From Candidatus Peribacteraceae bacterium (lineage in GTDB: Bacteria; Patescibacteriota; Gracilibacteria; Peribacterales; Peribacteraceae): a stretch of 49,206 bases of DNA. The DNA lies in the NCBI GenBank assembly GCA_028711345.1, contig JAQTSK010000008.1:1-49206 (forward strand). The letters are read 5' to 3'. A model generated the notes under the pieces. That model ran no database searches. It was not told the origin of the DNA and was given only the letters and a program-made list of their open reading frames with translations. Below, piece after piece: positions 7,809 through 15,473 of the stretch; within the stretch, counting starts at the first letter, position 1; the number at the start of each line of letters is the position of its first letter. A program made the translations under genes and the position numbers.

Positions 7809-7904
7809 GGAAAATTGATAATTGATAATTGAAAATTATTCATGGACAATCATACACAAGGAACTGCGGCAATTTTCCATTTTCAATTTACAATTTTCAA
7901 TTCC
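7809..7904. repeat. Tandem-unit palindrome (AATTGATAATTGAAAATT units)
   Basis: The left arm repeats AAAATTGATAATTGATAATTG. The right arm (7871-7904) repeats CAATTTTC/CAATTTAC. It fills the space between the divergent RNHCP and purD starts and could form a long AT-rich hairpin. Confidence 0.85.
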
Positions 7905-7910
7905 ACCTCC

Positions 7911-9263
7911 ATGCGCATCTTCCTCGTCAGCAACTCCGCCCGCGGTCACGCCATCGCCGAAGCGCTTGCCCGCAGTCCGCAGAAACCCGAGATCATCGCG
8001 GCATGCACCGTCAACGATCCGGGGATGAAGAAGATCGCGAAAGAGGTGCATGTGATGGACATCATGAGCATGTCCAAGGTCTGCCAACTCGCGAGATCGG
8101 TGAAACCCGACTTCGCCTTCATCGCGCCGGACGACCCCATCGGCGCCGGTCTCGTTGATCGCTTGGAATCGGAAGGAATTCCCTGCGTGGCACCGAGAAA
8201 ACACCTCGCCCGCATCGAATCGTCGAAATCATTCGCGCGTGAACTGATGAAGAAGCACAAGATCGATGCCAGCCCGAAATTCCGGACGTTTGAATTCACA
8301 TCGAAGGACGAGCTCACGCACCTCGAGATCGATATCCGCGCCTACCTCGAACATGAGCTGCACGGTCACTACGTGGTGAAGTATGACGCGCTCAAAGGCG
8401 GAAAAGGCGTGAAGCTGAGCGGCGAGCACCTCCTCACCATCGACGCGGGGGCACGGTACGCCATGGAATGCATCGAACAATGCGGAACGGTCGTCATCGA
8501 GGAGAAGCTCATCGGCGTCGAATTCAGTCTCATGTCATTCGTCTCCGGAACAACAGTCGTCGACATGCCGGCCGTGCAGGATCACAAACGTGCGCATAAC
8601 GGAGACACGGGACCGAATACCGGAGGCATGGGAACCTACAGCGACGCCGGCGGCAGCCTTCCGTTCCTGACCGAGAAGGATCTGGCGGAAGCCAGTGAAA
8701 TCAACCGCAGTGTCGCGAAAGCATTGATGGATGAGTGTGTCGAACCGTTCAAAGGAATCCTGTACGGCGGATTCATCGCGGTCGCAGATGGCGTGAAAGT
8801 GATCGAGTACAATGCACGATTCGGCGATCCGGAAGCACTGAACGTCCTGCCTCTGCTGGAAACGGACTTCGTGAAGATCTGCCAGTCGATCATTGACGGC
8901 ACCCTCTCGCCCGACCTCGTCCGCTTCGGGAAAAAAGCCACGGTCTGCAAGTACATCACGCCGAAAAGCTATCCGGAGCACAAGGATGAGAAGGGACAGA
9001 AGATCATTTTGCCCGAGCGCTTCGCGGACAACGTGCGCGTCTACTTCGGCGACGTCAGCGAAGATCAAAATGGGAATATTCTTCTCGGAGGATCCCGTTC
9101 CATCGGCATCGTCGGAATCGGTGACAACATCGAATTGGCGGAACAGGCTGCACAGGGGGCATGCGAGAAGATCGCCGGTCCCGTTCATTTCCGCGCCGAC
9201 ATCGGCACGCTGGACTCCATTCAGAAGAGAGTGGATCTGATGCACAAGCTACGGGCACGGTAA
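7911..9263 (+). CDS. purD: Phosphoribosylamine-glycine ligase
   Basis: Cytoplasmic ATP-grasp enzyme joining glycine to phosphoribosylamine, step two of purine synthesis. Seen: N-terminal pre-ATP-grasp domain (MRIFLVSNSARGHAIAEALAR, IAPDDPIGAGLVDRLESEGIPCVAP), ATP-grasp loop VVKYDALKGGKGV, VVIEEKLIGVEFSLMSFVSG, the family signature DHKRAHNGDTGPNTGGMG, and metal-site RFGDPEALNVLPLL. 450 residues, near the usual 420-450. The first residues differ a little from the classic VLVIGxGGREHA, where the Gly-rich loop is here SNSARGHA. The start ATG follows a CCACCTCC leader at the end of the palindrome arm. No other purine gene is nearby. Confidence 0.93.
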   Translation: MRIFLVSNSARGHAIAEALARSPQKPEIIAACTVNDPGMKKIAKEVHVMDIMSMSKVCQLARSVKPDFAFIAPDDPIGAGLVDRLESEGIPCVAPRKHLARIESSKSFARELMKKHKIDASPKFRTFEFTSKDELTHLEIDIRAYLEHELHGHYVVKYDALKGGKGVKLSGEHLLTIDAGARYAMECIEQCGTVVIEEKLIGVEFSLMSFVSGTTVVDMPAVQDHKRAHNGDTGPNTGGMGTYSDAGGSLPFLTEKDLAEASEINRSVAKALMDECVEPFKGILYGGFIAVADGVKVIEYNARFGDPEALNVLPLLETDFVKICQSIIDGTLSPDLVRFGKKATVCKYITPKSYPEHKDEKGQKIILPERFADNVRVYFGDVSEDQNGNILLGGSRSIGIVGIGDNIELAEQAAQGACEKIAGPVHFRADIGTLDSIQKRVDLMHKLRAR

Positions 9264-9316
9264 GGAAACTCGCAAGAACAATATGATCATTGGACGATCT
9301 CCATCCTTCTCTCTGA

Positions 9317-9513
9317 GTAGCGATCAGCGATCAGAAAGGTTCCTCAACGCAGTCAGCCGACCAATCGATGAGTCAAGTTATTATTGCTGGTTTCCTAATG
9401 GCAGAATCGGAAAGCCGCTGATCATCGAAATTTCATCGAACTTGAACATTCGATGCTCCCCTTCGGCGATAATCGAGAAATGCTGAACGCTGTTCGCTGA
9501 CCGCTGACCGCTC
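9317..9513. repeat. Split palindrome (GCGATCAGCGATCAG / CTGACCGCTGACCGCT) with about 140-base centre
   Basis: The left arm (9317-9338) repeats AGCGATC. The right arm (9482-9513) repeats GCTGACCGCTG. The centre, 9340-9480, has no gene-like composition and may itself be inserted sequence. The arm resembles that of the element at 10201-10273, so these two may share an origin. Confidence 0.65.
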
Positions 9514-9522
9514 AATCTTCTA

Positions 9523-9579
9523 TTGACTTTTAAATAGTATATTGTAACATGCGTCCGAATTTCTTTCCCCCATCTTTCC
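9523..9579 (+). promoter_or_regulatory. Promoter and C-tract leader of the secreted protein gene
   Basis: TTGACT (9523-9528), 16 bases, TAACAT (9545-9550). A leader with TTTCTTTCCCCC follows and ends TCTTTCC-ATG. No Shine-Dalgarno. Confidence 0.55.
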
Positions 9580-10200
9580 ATGTTCTCCTCTCTTCGGAAC
9601 CTCAAAGCCTTCCAGTTCGCGGCTTCCGCCACACTCATGACGGCTGCCGTCGTCACCCTGCCGCTCTTCGCGCAGGTCGACGTCACCGTCACGCCTCCGA
9701 CAACCACACCCGCCACGACAGAGCTCGGCATGGAGTACTTCGCGGGACAGATCGCCTCACGCTTCGCCAGAATCGGCGCGGAAAGCGGGATCTATGACAA
9801 CCTCACCATCAACTCCAGCGCCTTCGACCTGGTCCAGTACATGAGTGACGGCTGCTACAACGTCAGCGACGTGAACACCGAAACGTGCAAGCAGCAGTAC
9901 GGTCCGTACTACAGCTTGAAGGAGACGATGGACAGCGGTGCGCTGAAGACAATCCTGATGGGTTACCCCTACTTTACGGGAGTCGACAAGCTCTTCCCCG
10001 CGCCGACTCCTGCGGAAAGCCATGTCAGAAAACTCTCCGAACCGGAAGTCTTCCGCCTGCAGATCGATCACCGCTCGCGTGAAGTGTGGGATACATGCCA
10101 AGCCCAGTTCGATGACCGCATGGAACAAAACCGTTGCTACCAGCGCAACATCCGCCTGACCACGAACCGGAACATCGATGTGGAGGGAAACGTTCTATAA
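9580..10200 (+). CDS. Secreted hypothetical protein, 206 residues
   Basis: It has an N-terminal signal peptide: basic start, then FAASATLMTAAVVTLPLFA with cleavage likely after PLFA (about residue 31). A Thr/Pro-rich linker (TPPTTTPATTE) follows, then a helical domain with four Cys (GCYNVS, NTETCKQQ, DTCQAQ, NRCYQRN) that could form disulfides outside the cell. No family recognised. The gene lies alone between two GCGATCAG-type palindromes. The promoter with C-tract leader lies directly upstream. Confidence 0.7.
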   Translation: MFSSLRNLKAFQFAASATLMTAAVVTLPLFAQVDVTVTPPTTTPATTELGMEYFAGQIASRFARIGAESGIYDNLTINSSAFDLVQYMSDGCYNVSDVNTETCKQQYGPYYSLKETMDSGALKTILMGYPYFTGVDKLFPAPTPAESHVRKLSEPEVFRLQIDHRSREVWDTCQAQFDDRMEQNRCYQRNIRLTTNRNIDVEGNVL

Positions 10201-10273
10201 CGAGCGATCAGCGACAAGCGGTTAGCGATTAGCACGGATTACCGTACGCTGATCGCTGATCGCTGTTCGCTAC
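10201..10273. repeat. Tandem-unit palindrome (GCGATCAG/GCGATTAG units)
   Basis: The left arm is GAGCGATCAGCGACAAGCGG and following units. The right arm is ACGCTGATCGCTGATCGCTG and on. The arms are separated by about ten bases. It lies between the convergent ends of the secreted protein gene and prfA, where it may stop transcription from both sides. Confidence 0.85.
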
Positions 10274-10300
10274 AAGATTCCAAAGCGGCAACTCCAACAA

Positions 10301-11356
10301 TTAGACTCTTTTCAGCAGCTGCTCCTCCTCCCACTGCCGCAGCGCCTCCACGATCGGAGCAAGATTCCCGAGCATGATGCCGGGGATATTGGAGAAGTTC
10401 TGATTGATGCGGTGATCGGTGACGCGGTCCTGCGGAAAGTTATAGGTGCGGATCTTCTCTGATCGATCGGCAGATCCCACTTGTCCGGAACGCAAATCCC
10501 CGCGCTCTCTGGCCAGACGTTCCTGCTCCGCGGCGTAGAGTCTGCTCCGCAGAATACCCATCGCCAGCACACGGTTCTTCAGCTGGCTGCGTTCCGTCTG
10601 ACAAGTCACCACAACACCCGTCGGGAGATGAGTAATGCGGATGGCGCTCTCCGTCTTGTTCACGTGCTGACCGCCGGCACCGCCGGAACGATACGTATCA
10701 ATCTTCAGATCTTCCGTGCGAACGGCGATATCGACCTCTTCCGCCTCGGGAAGAATCGCAACAGTGGTCGTGGACGTATGAATGCGTCCCTTCGCTTCCG
10801 TTGAAGGAATGCGCTGAACTCGATGCACGCCGGACTCGAACTTCAGCTCTCCGTACACTCCGTCTCCTTCGATTCTGGCCGATGCCTCCTTCACACCTCC
10901 TGCATCCGCGTCGGACGTAGAGAGCAGTTCGTACTTCCAACCGCGTTTCTCGGCGTAACGCAGGTACATCTTGAGCTGCTCAGCGGCAAAGAGCGCCGCT
11001 TCTTCGCCGCCGGTTCCCGCCCTGACTTCCAGAATGACGCTCTTCTCATCGTCGGGATTTCGTGGGATAAGTTGACGCTTGATTTGCTCGAGCAACACGG
11101 GCTTGCGTTCGCGAGCCTTCGTCGCTTCTTCCGCCGCCATTCCCGCCAGATCAGGATCGTTCTTCAATGCTTCCTCCTCACGTATCGCCGCCTCCAGACC
11201 ATCGTATTCGATCAACGACTTCTCCAAAGGAGCCAGCTGCTTGATGCGACGGGCAACGGTCGTCAGTTCCTTCTGATCGCCGTACACGGCCGGATCCTCC
11301 ATCTTCTTGCGAAGAAGCTGGAGTTCGGCCACCGCTGCGCGGACTTTGGAGATCAT
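10301..11356 (-). CDS. prfA: Peptide chain release factor 1
   Basis: Reads UAA and UAG in the ribosomal A site and triggers peptide release. The GGQ catalytic motif is in YRSGGAGGQHVNKTESAIR. The stop-codon tripeptide, normally PxT, is PST in VQRIPSTEAKGRIHT. VRAGTGGEEAALFA matches the domain 2 signature. 351 residues is normal. UGA cannot be read by RF1, and UGA ends several genes here, so an RF2 gene must lie elsewhere. The start ATG is right beside the GGATGAGAGG palindrome. The gene runs downstream of nothing in its own direction except that palindrome and the DUF5671 gene behind it. Confidence 0.96.
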   Translation of the reverse strand: MISKVRAAVAELQLLRKKMEDPAVYGDQKELTTVARRIKQLAPLEKSLIEYDGLEAAIREEEALKNDPDLAGMAAEEATKARERKPVLLEQIKRQLIPRNPDDEKSVILEVRAGTGGEEAALFAAEQLKMYLRYAEKRGWKYELLSTSDADAGGVKEASARIEGDGVYGELKFESGVHRVQRIPSTEAKGRIHTSTTTVAILPEAEEVDIAVRTEDLKIDTYRSGGAGGQHVNKTESAIRITHLPTGVVVTCQTERSQLKNRVLAMGILRSRLYAAEQERLARERGDLRSGQVGSADRSEKIRTYNFPQDRVTDHRINQNFSNIPGIMLGNLAPIVEALRQWEEEQLLKRV

Positions 11357-11362
11357 GGATGC

Positions 11363-11464
11363 AGGATAAAGGATGAGAGGATGAGAGGAAATAGAGGATG
11401 AGAGGAAACGACAAGCGTTCGCTTCTTCTTCTCATCCTCTCCTCTTCTCAATCCTCTCCTCCTC
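11363..11464. repeat. Tandem-unit palindrome (GGATGAGA / TCTCATCC units)
   Basis: The left arm repeats GGATGAGAGGATGAGAGG and the right arm CTCATCCTCTCCTCTTCTC. On the minus strand it fills the gap between the DUF5671 gene stop (11467) and the prfA start (11356). The same unit recurs at 13801-13954. Confidence 0.88.
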
Positions 11465-11466
11465 CT

Positions 11467-12552
11467 TCACTTCCCCTGCCGATTCAGTGCATCGAACTGG
11501 AAGCATTTCTCAGCGGCAGGATGATTCCAGAAGATGTCGTAGTCGAGGTCGCGGACGAGCGAGAACGTCGCACAGAGCTCGTACGTGGTGCTGGGAGACG
11601 GTCGATACTCATACGTCATACCGGTCTCCGGATCATTGATCTGGAGCTTGGTGTACTGCGCTTCAGCCACAATGTCTTGCAGCGTTGCCGGCAACGGCCT
11701 CGGCATTTCCCTGACGAGCGGAACCGGAGGGTTGAATCTGTCGGAACCATAGACGATATTCAAGATCTCTTCCTGAATCATTCTCAAATCATTCACGCGC
11801 TGCTCATCCAACCTCTGCAGACGGCCGGTCGCAGGAGTTCCCGCCAGTACGACGCCGTAGACCACCGCTGCGACGGCGATGACAATCGCAATCCAGCCGA
11901 AAATGCGATGGAGTGGACTTTTCACGTACGTCGCATGATCCATCCGCAGAACGGAGAAGTAGTACGCAAACGGCACGCCGCAGAGGATGAGGATCGCGAT
12001 GACTTTCAGGAGGAAACGGATGCTCAGCTCACCGTCAAGGAAGTAAAACAGCAACGTGATCAGATCGCCGGTAATGGTGCAGGCTGTCACGAACAGTGTC
12101 AGGTACGTCAGCCAGCGACGAACGCCTGAATGCAAAATCTCGGCATGAGCGACGTAGGAACGATGGAGTGACCGAGACAGGAGAATGAACAGCGGGAACG
12201 CAATGATGACCACGGCCAGCGACCAGCGGATTGCCGAGACGTCGGCGTTGCCCGGGTAGATATCACGCATGGCAGGGTCCGGAAACAGCCGACTGATGTA
12301 CTGGAAAGCAAGAATGATGAGGCTGATGACGGTGGCATAGAGACCTGTGAAAGTCAGCAGATGGAAGAATGCTTCTTTCGCAGATCCCGTATCCGGAGGG
12401 ATGGGAACGGGCATCTCCAGACTTTCGGATGCCAGAGCCGCTGAAATGTCCTTCTCCTTCCATCCGGCGGACAGAAGAAGCAAACGAATCGTCTGATGGT
12501 CCATGTCTTTGGACCGGGCATGCGCGATGAATGTGGAGAGAGAGGATGTCAT
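11467..12552 (-). CDS. DUF5671-type membrane protein
   Basis: 361 residues. The N-terminal helical domain has the sequence type FIAHARSKDMDHQTIRLLLL...SAGWKEKDI, which I associate with DUF5671 proteins of CPR bacteria. Five hydrophobic segments follow (about residues 66-88, 108-125, 145-170, 180-205, 220-240), then a soluble C-terminal domain of about 110 residues with two Cys. The function is unknown. The start ATG at 12552 has leader CTCAAACCCT; an ATG at 12570 in frame is possible. It is probably transcribed with prfA, although the palindrome separates them. Confidence 0.7.
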   Translation of the reverse strand: MTSSLSTFIAHARSKDMDHQTIRLLLLSAGWKEKDISAALASESLEMPVPIPPDTGSAKEAFFHLLTFTGLYATVISLIILAFQYISRLFPDPAMRDIYPGNADVSAIRWSLAVVIIAFPLFILLSRSLHRSYVAHAEILHSGVRRWLTYLTLFVTACTITGDLITLLFYFLDGELSIRFLLKVIAILILCGVPFAYYFSVLRMDHATYVKSPLHRIFGWIAIVIAVAAVVYGVVLAGTPATGRLQRLDEQRVNDLRMIQEEILNIVYGSDRFNPPVPLVREMPRPLPATLQDIVAEAQYTKLQINDPETGMTYEYRPSPSTTYELCATFSLVRDLDYDIFWNHPAAEKCFQFDALNRQGK

Positions 12553-12688
12553 AGGGTTTGAGACTAACATTGAGACTGTTTTCGGAGACAGAAATTACTG
12601 GACACAACATCATACAATGTCGTGATTGTGATCAATCGTGTCTCCGTCTTTGATTATACGGCATTAACCTGATTCGAATCGTTTATCT

Positions 12689-12785
12689 CCGTAGCGGCGA
12701 TTCGAAAATCGCCGCCGCTGCGGTTTTCGCCCTTCGAATTCCTCAGGGCGACCTGAGCTTGTCGAAGGTCGAACCGCAGCTACGG
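12689..12785. repeat. Composite hairpin element bounded by CCGTAGC / GCTACGG
   Basis: The outer pair is CCGTAGC (12689-12695) with GCTACGG (12779-12785). Inside: hairpin CGGCGATT-CGAA-AATCGCCG (12695-12714), arm CTGCGGTT (12718-12725) with AACCGCAG (12772-12779), then CTTCGA / TCGAAG around the hairpin CTCAGG-GCGA-CCTGAG. CTGAGCTTGTCGAAGG is a common REP-like motif in bacteria. Confidence 0.8.
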
Positions 12786-12807
12786 TAACATTCAAGCTAA
12801 TCTCGTA

Positions 12808-13752
12808 TTATACCTTTTTCTTCCGAACGGATTTCTTGGCAGCAACAACCTTCTCCTTCGGTCGCAACGCTACCAGAATAACGATCATCCAGACCCAGAA
12901 GAGAAGAGAATGGACGAATGGAAGACGAAAGTGCAAGAGTACTTGGACTGAGCCATAAATGGTCGAGGCGGTTAGGGCGTACATGCTAAGCAAGTACACA
13001 CGCACATACCCGCCCGGAACACCCAGCATTAAAGAGAGAATCCACAGGACGAGCGTCGAAAAGACAAGACTGATTAATGCGATTGCGACGGAAAAGAATC
13101 CTCCGATGAACGGAAGGACGGTCACTGCGACGATGAGACCACCGATGAGAAGGGGCTTCACGTAGGGGAAGAAACCGGAAACGGCAGCGACAGCCGTGTC
13201 ATACTTCACTCTGTCGATGGAGATATCCTCATCTCTATTGAACGAGATCACTCTGTACTGTCCTGTCTTGAGCCCCTCAGACTTTTCTCCGCCTCCCTGC
13301 CTGCCCTGACTATCGGGATAGACCGCACTCGTCCGTGTGAGAAGCAGTACCGTGTTCATCGACGGGAAATCCTCCACTCTGGCATCAGGATCGATGACCA
13401 CCAGGTGCTGGGGATTCTCCATCTTGAAATATGCCCTTGCGGACTCCGGAACATCCATGGCGAACGGTGTCTGCACATTGGTGGAGAGAGCACCGGTCTG
13501 GATAACGATCTCCAATTCCGGCGGATAGAACTCGTCGAGCGACTGCTCCACCATGGCGATGAAGGGATCAACCTTGGGAAGAATCAGAAATCCCTGCACC
13601 GCCACGACTGCGCCGGATACAAACATCAGCAAAACGGACAGCCAATAGATGTACCAGAAGCCTGACCAGAACTTCTTCTTGAATGTCCTGTAGAAGGAGA
13701 GGTCTGTCGCGCTTCGCCAGAGGGTGGTGAAGAAGGTGGAGATGGAGTGCAT
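12808..13752 (-). CDS. DUF1189-type membrane protein
   Basis: 314 residues. The first 80 residues contain FFTTLWRSATDLSFYRTFKK and one membrane span (WYIYWLSVLLMFVSGAVVAV). An extracytoplasmic domain of about 130 residues follows (PQHLVVIDPDARVEDFPSMNTVLLLTRTSAVYPD). Four closely spaced spans and a basic tail, KKSVRKKKV, complete it. This order matches DUF1189 proteins, whose function is unknown. The start was moved to 13752 (MHSISTFF), with leader AGCACCC; the upstream ATG at 13788 is less likely. It is divergent from mnmA. Confidence 0.7.
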   Translation of the reverse strand: MHSISTFFTTLWRSATDLSFYRTFKKKFWSGFWYIYWLSVLLMFVSGAVVAVQGFLILPKVDPFIAMVEQSLDEFYPPELEIVIQTGALSTNVQTPFAMDVPESARAYFKMENPQHLVVIDPDARVEDFPSMNTVLLLTRTSAVYPDSQGRQGGGEKSEGLKTGQYRVISFNRDEDISIDRVKYDTAVAAVSGFFPYVKPLLIGGLIVAVTVLPFIGGFFSVAIALISLVFSTLVLWILSLMLGVPGGYVRVYLLSMYALTASTIYGSVQVLLHFRLPFVHSLLFWVWMIVILVALRPKEKVVAAKKSVRKKKV

Positions 13753-13800
13753 GGGTGCTAGCTTAGCAAGACGTACGCTGGAGGGCAAAAGGGGAGACAG

Positions 13801-13954
13801 GAAAAGGATGAGAGGATTGAGAAGAGGAGAGGATGAGAAGAGCTGTTATTTTGAAATTCCAAGCTGCTATACACAAAACCTGAAACCTGCAAACATGAAA
13901 CCTGATACTTTATTTCCTCTCCTCCTCTCTCACCTCTCCTCCCTCTCATCCTCT
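13801..13954. repeat. Split palindrome (GGATGAGAGG / CCTCTCATCC) before mnmA
   Basis: The left arm (13801-13841) repeats GGATGAGAGGATTGAGAAGAGGAG. The right arm (13916-13954) repeats CCTCTCCTCCTCTCTCACC and ends in CTCATCCTC right before the mnmA start. The centre includes a second small unit, ACCTGAAACCTGCAAAC. It uses the same unit as the element next to prfA. Confidence 0.8.
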
Positions 13955-15094
13955 TTGAAAATTCTTCTTGCCATGTCCGGCGGCATCGACTCCGGCGTCT
14001 GCGCGCACCTGCTGAAGCGCCAGGGGCACGAGGTGATCGGCGTCCGTCTGCATCTCTGGATGGATCCGCTGGCTCCGCCCATGGCACAGCTCATGCCGAG
14101 TAAATGCTGCACAACCCAGAGCATCAACCGCGCTTCGAATATTGCGAAGAGCCTCGGCATTCCTCTTCATACCGTCGATGTCGCGAGTGAATTCAAGAAG
14201 AAGATCGTCGATCAATTCTTGAAGGATTACGCAGCCGGACTGACGCCCAATCCCTGCGTGCTATGCAACCGGACCATCAAGCATGCGACGCTCATCAAGC
14301 TGATGAAGAAATACAGGTGCGACAAGGTGGCGACGGGGCACTATGCGAGAATCAAATGCAAAACCGATCGATCTGGAAAATCAATCTGCCAACTTCTGGA
14401 AGCCCGCGATACAACGAAAGATCAGAGCTACTACCTCTACAGCCTATCCCAAGAGCAGCTCGCCTCAACGATCTTCCCGCTCGGCGACCTGCTTAAATCC
14501 GAGGTCTACAAACTCGCCAAGAAATTCAAGATCCCGCTCTCGGATGCCTACCGCGAGAGTCAGGATCTCTGCTTCTTTCCGGAACAAGGTCCGTCGGCAT
14601 TCCTGAAGCGGCACCTGAAGAAAGCGAAGGCCGGAGAGATCGTCAAGCGCGATAGCTCCGTCGTCGGCAAACATTCCGGCATCCCCTTCTACACCATCGG
14701 TCAACGCCATGGTCTGGGGATCGGCGGGCTCAAGATCCCGCTGCAGGTGGTGGCGAAGGACACGAAGAGAAACCGCCTGATCGTCGCGGAGAGAGGACAG
14801 GAAACGTGCAAGAAAATCATGCTGACCGATCTGCACTTCATTGCGGGAACGCCGCCGAAGGATGGGAAGTACACATGCAGAACACGTTCGCTGTCAGCGA
14901 AGAAGAAAGGTACGTTCACAATAAATATATGTCATGGTGAGCGGAGTCGAACCATGACATGCAACGATGCAACCTTCACCTTCGCTCACCCCGAACCCCT
15001 GCAATCACCGGGGCAATCGCTGGTGCTATACAAGGGGAATGAAATAATCGGCGGAGGAACTATCGACGAGATTTGCTCGATCCTAGAACAGTAA
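13955..15094 (+). CDS. mnmA: tRNA-specific 2-thiouridylase
   Basis: Adds sulfur to U34 of tRNA-Lys, -Glu and -Gln. The PP-loop ATP site is LLAMSGGIDSGVCAHLL. Catalytic Cys are in NPCVLCNRTIKH and SQDLCFFPE; VATGHYAR and DQSYYLYSL also fit. 379 residues is normal with a TTG start at 13955, giving MKILLAMSGG as in relatives; an ATG at 13895 would code for repeat sequence. The C-terminal beta domain contains an in-frame palindrome (14931-14958) encoding CHGERSRTMTC, absent from typical family members. The last bases overlap a small minus-strand gene. Confidence 0.93.
   Translation: MKILLAMSGGIDSGVCAHLLKRQGHEVIGVRLHLWMDPLAPPMAQLMPSKCCTTQSINRASNIAKSLGIPLHTVDVASEFKKKIVDQFLKDYAAGLTPNPCVLCNRTIKHATLIKLMKKYRCDKVATGHYARIKCKTDRSGKSICQLLEARDTTKDQSYYLYSLSQEQLASTIFPLGDLLKSEVYKLAKKFKIPLSDAYRESQDLCFFPEQGPSAFLKRHLKKAKAGEIVKRDSSVVGKHSGIPFYTIGQRHGLGIGGLKIPLQVVAKDTKRNRLIVAERGQETCKKIMLTDLHFIAGTPPKDGKYTCRTRSLSAKKKGTFTINICHGERSRTMTCNDATFTFAHPEPLQSPGQSLVLYKGNEIIGGGTIDEICSILEQ
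14931..14958. repeat. 28-bp REP-like palindrome inside mnmA
   Basis: Arms GTCATGGT / ACCATGAC around GAGCGGAGTCGA. It is identical to the copy at 17016-17043 and related to the very common GTCATCCTGAGCGGAG repeats. It translates in frame within mnmA. Confidence 0.92.
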
Positions 15095-15401
15095 TCACCT
15101 TTCGATTGCCATGAGATTGCATCGTTTCGCGTGCTTCCTGCATTGTTTGATCTGTAATTGCAACTGGTGCGCTTGATGCCCTCGGCTCCTGCTGAACAGA
15201 ATGCTTCAAAGGAATCTGCTCGTCCCCCATCAATTGCTTCCAAACCTGAAGAATACCGGGGCATGGCGCTTTGCCGCCGGGTCCCATCAATCGATTGTAC
15301 TCTTCAATTTTCCCGCATTCAGTAAGTCTTTGCAGCGCCGCACAAGAATCAACTTCGCCCCCCCCATCTTGAGCCCGGTCACGATTTAATGTTTCGACCA
15401 T
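15060..15401 (-). CDS. Hypothetical protein, 113 residues
   Basis: A small soluble protein with no recognised family. The middle has GKIEEYNRLMGPGGKAPCPGILQVWKQLMGD, which looks like real coding sequence, followed by a Gln/Ala-rich tail. The ATG at 15401 has TATAGT 13 bases upstream. The 3' end overlaps the mnmA end by 35 bases tail to tail, which is tolerable but lowers confidence. Confidence 0.45.
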   Translation of the reverse strand: MVETLNRDRAQDGGGEVDSCAALQRLTECGKIEEYNRLMGPGGKAPCPGILQVWKQLMGDEQIPLKHSVQQEPRASSAPVAITDQTMQEARETMQSHGNRKVITVLGSSKSRR

Positions 15402-15473
15402 AAGAGCATCTTACACTATATGCATCATCATGCAAGTGCCTCTCCCTGCCTTCCCCAAGCCATCCATGGTACA

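Noticed and set aside
9283-9486. 67-residue ORF in the purD downstream region
   Set aside because: It begins in the palindrome arm and its centre shows no protein-like pattern; more likely part of the repeat element.
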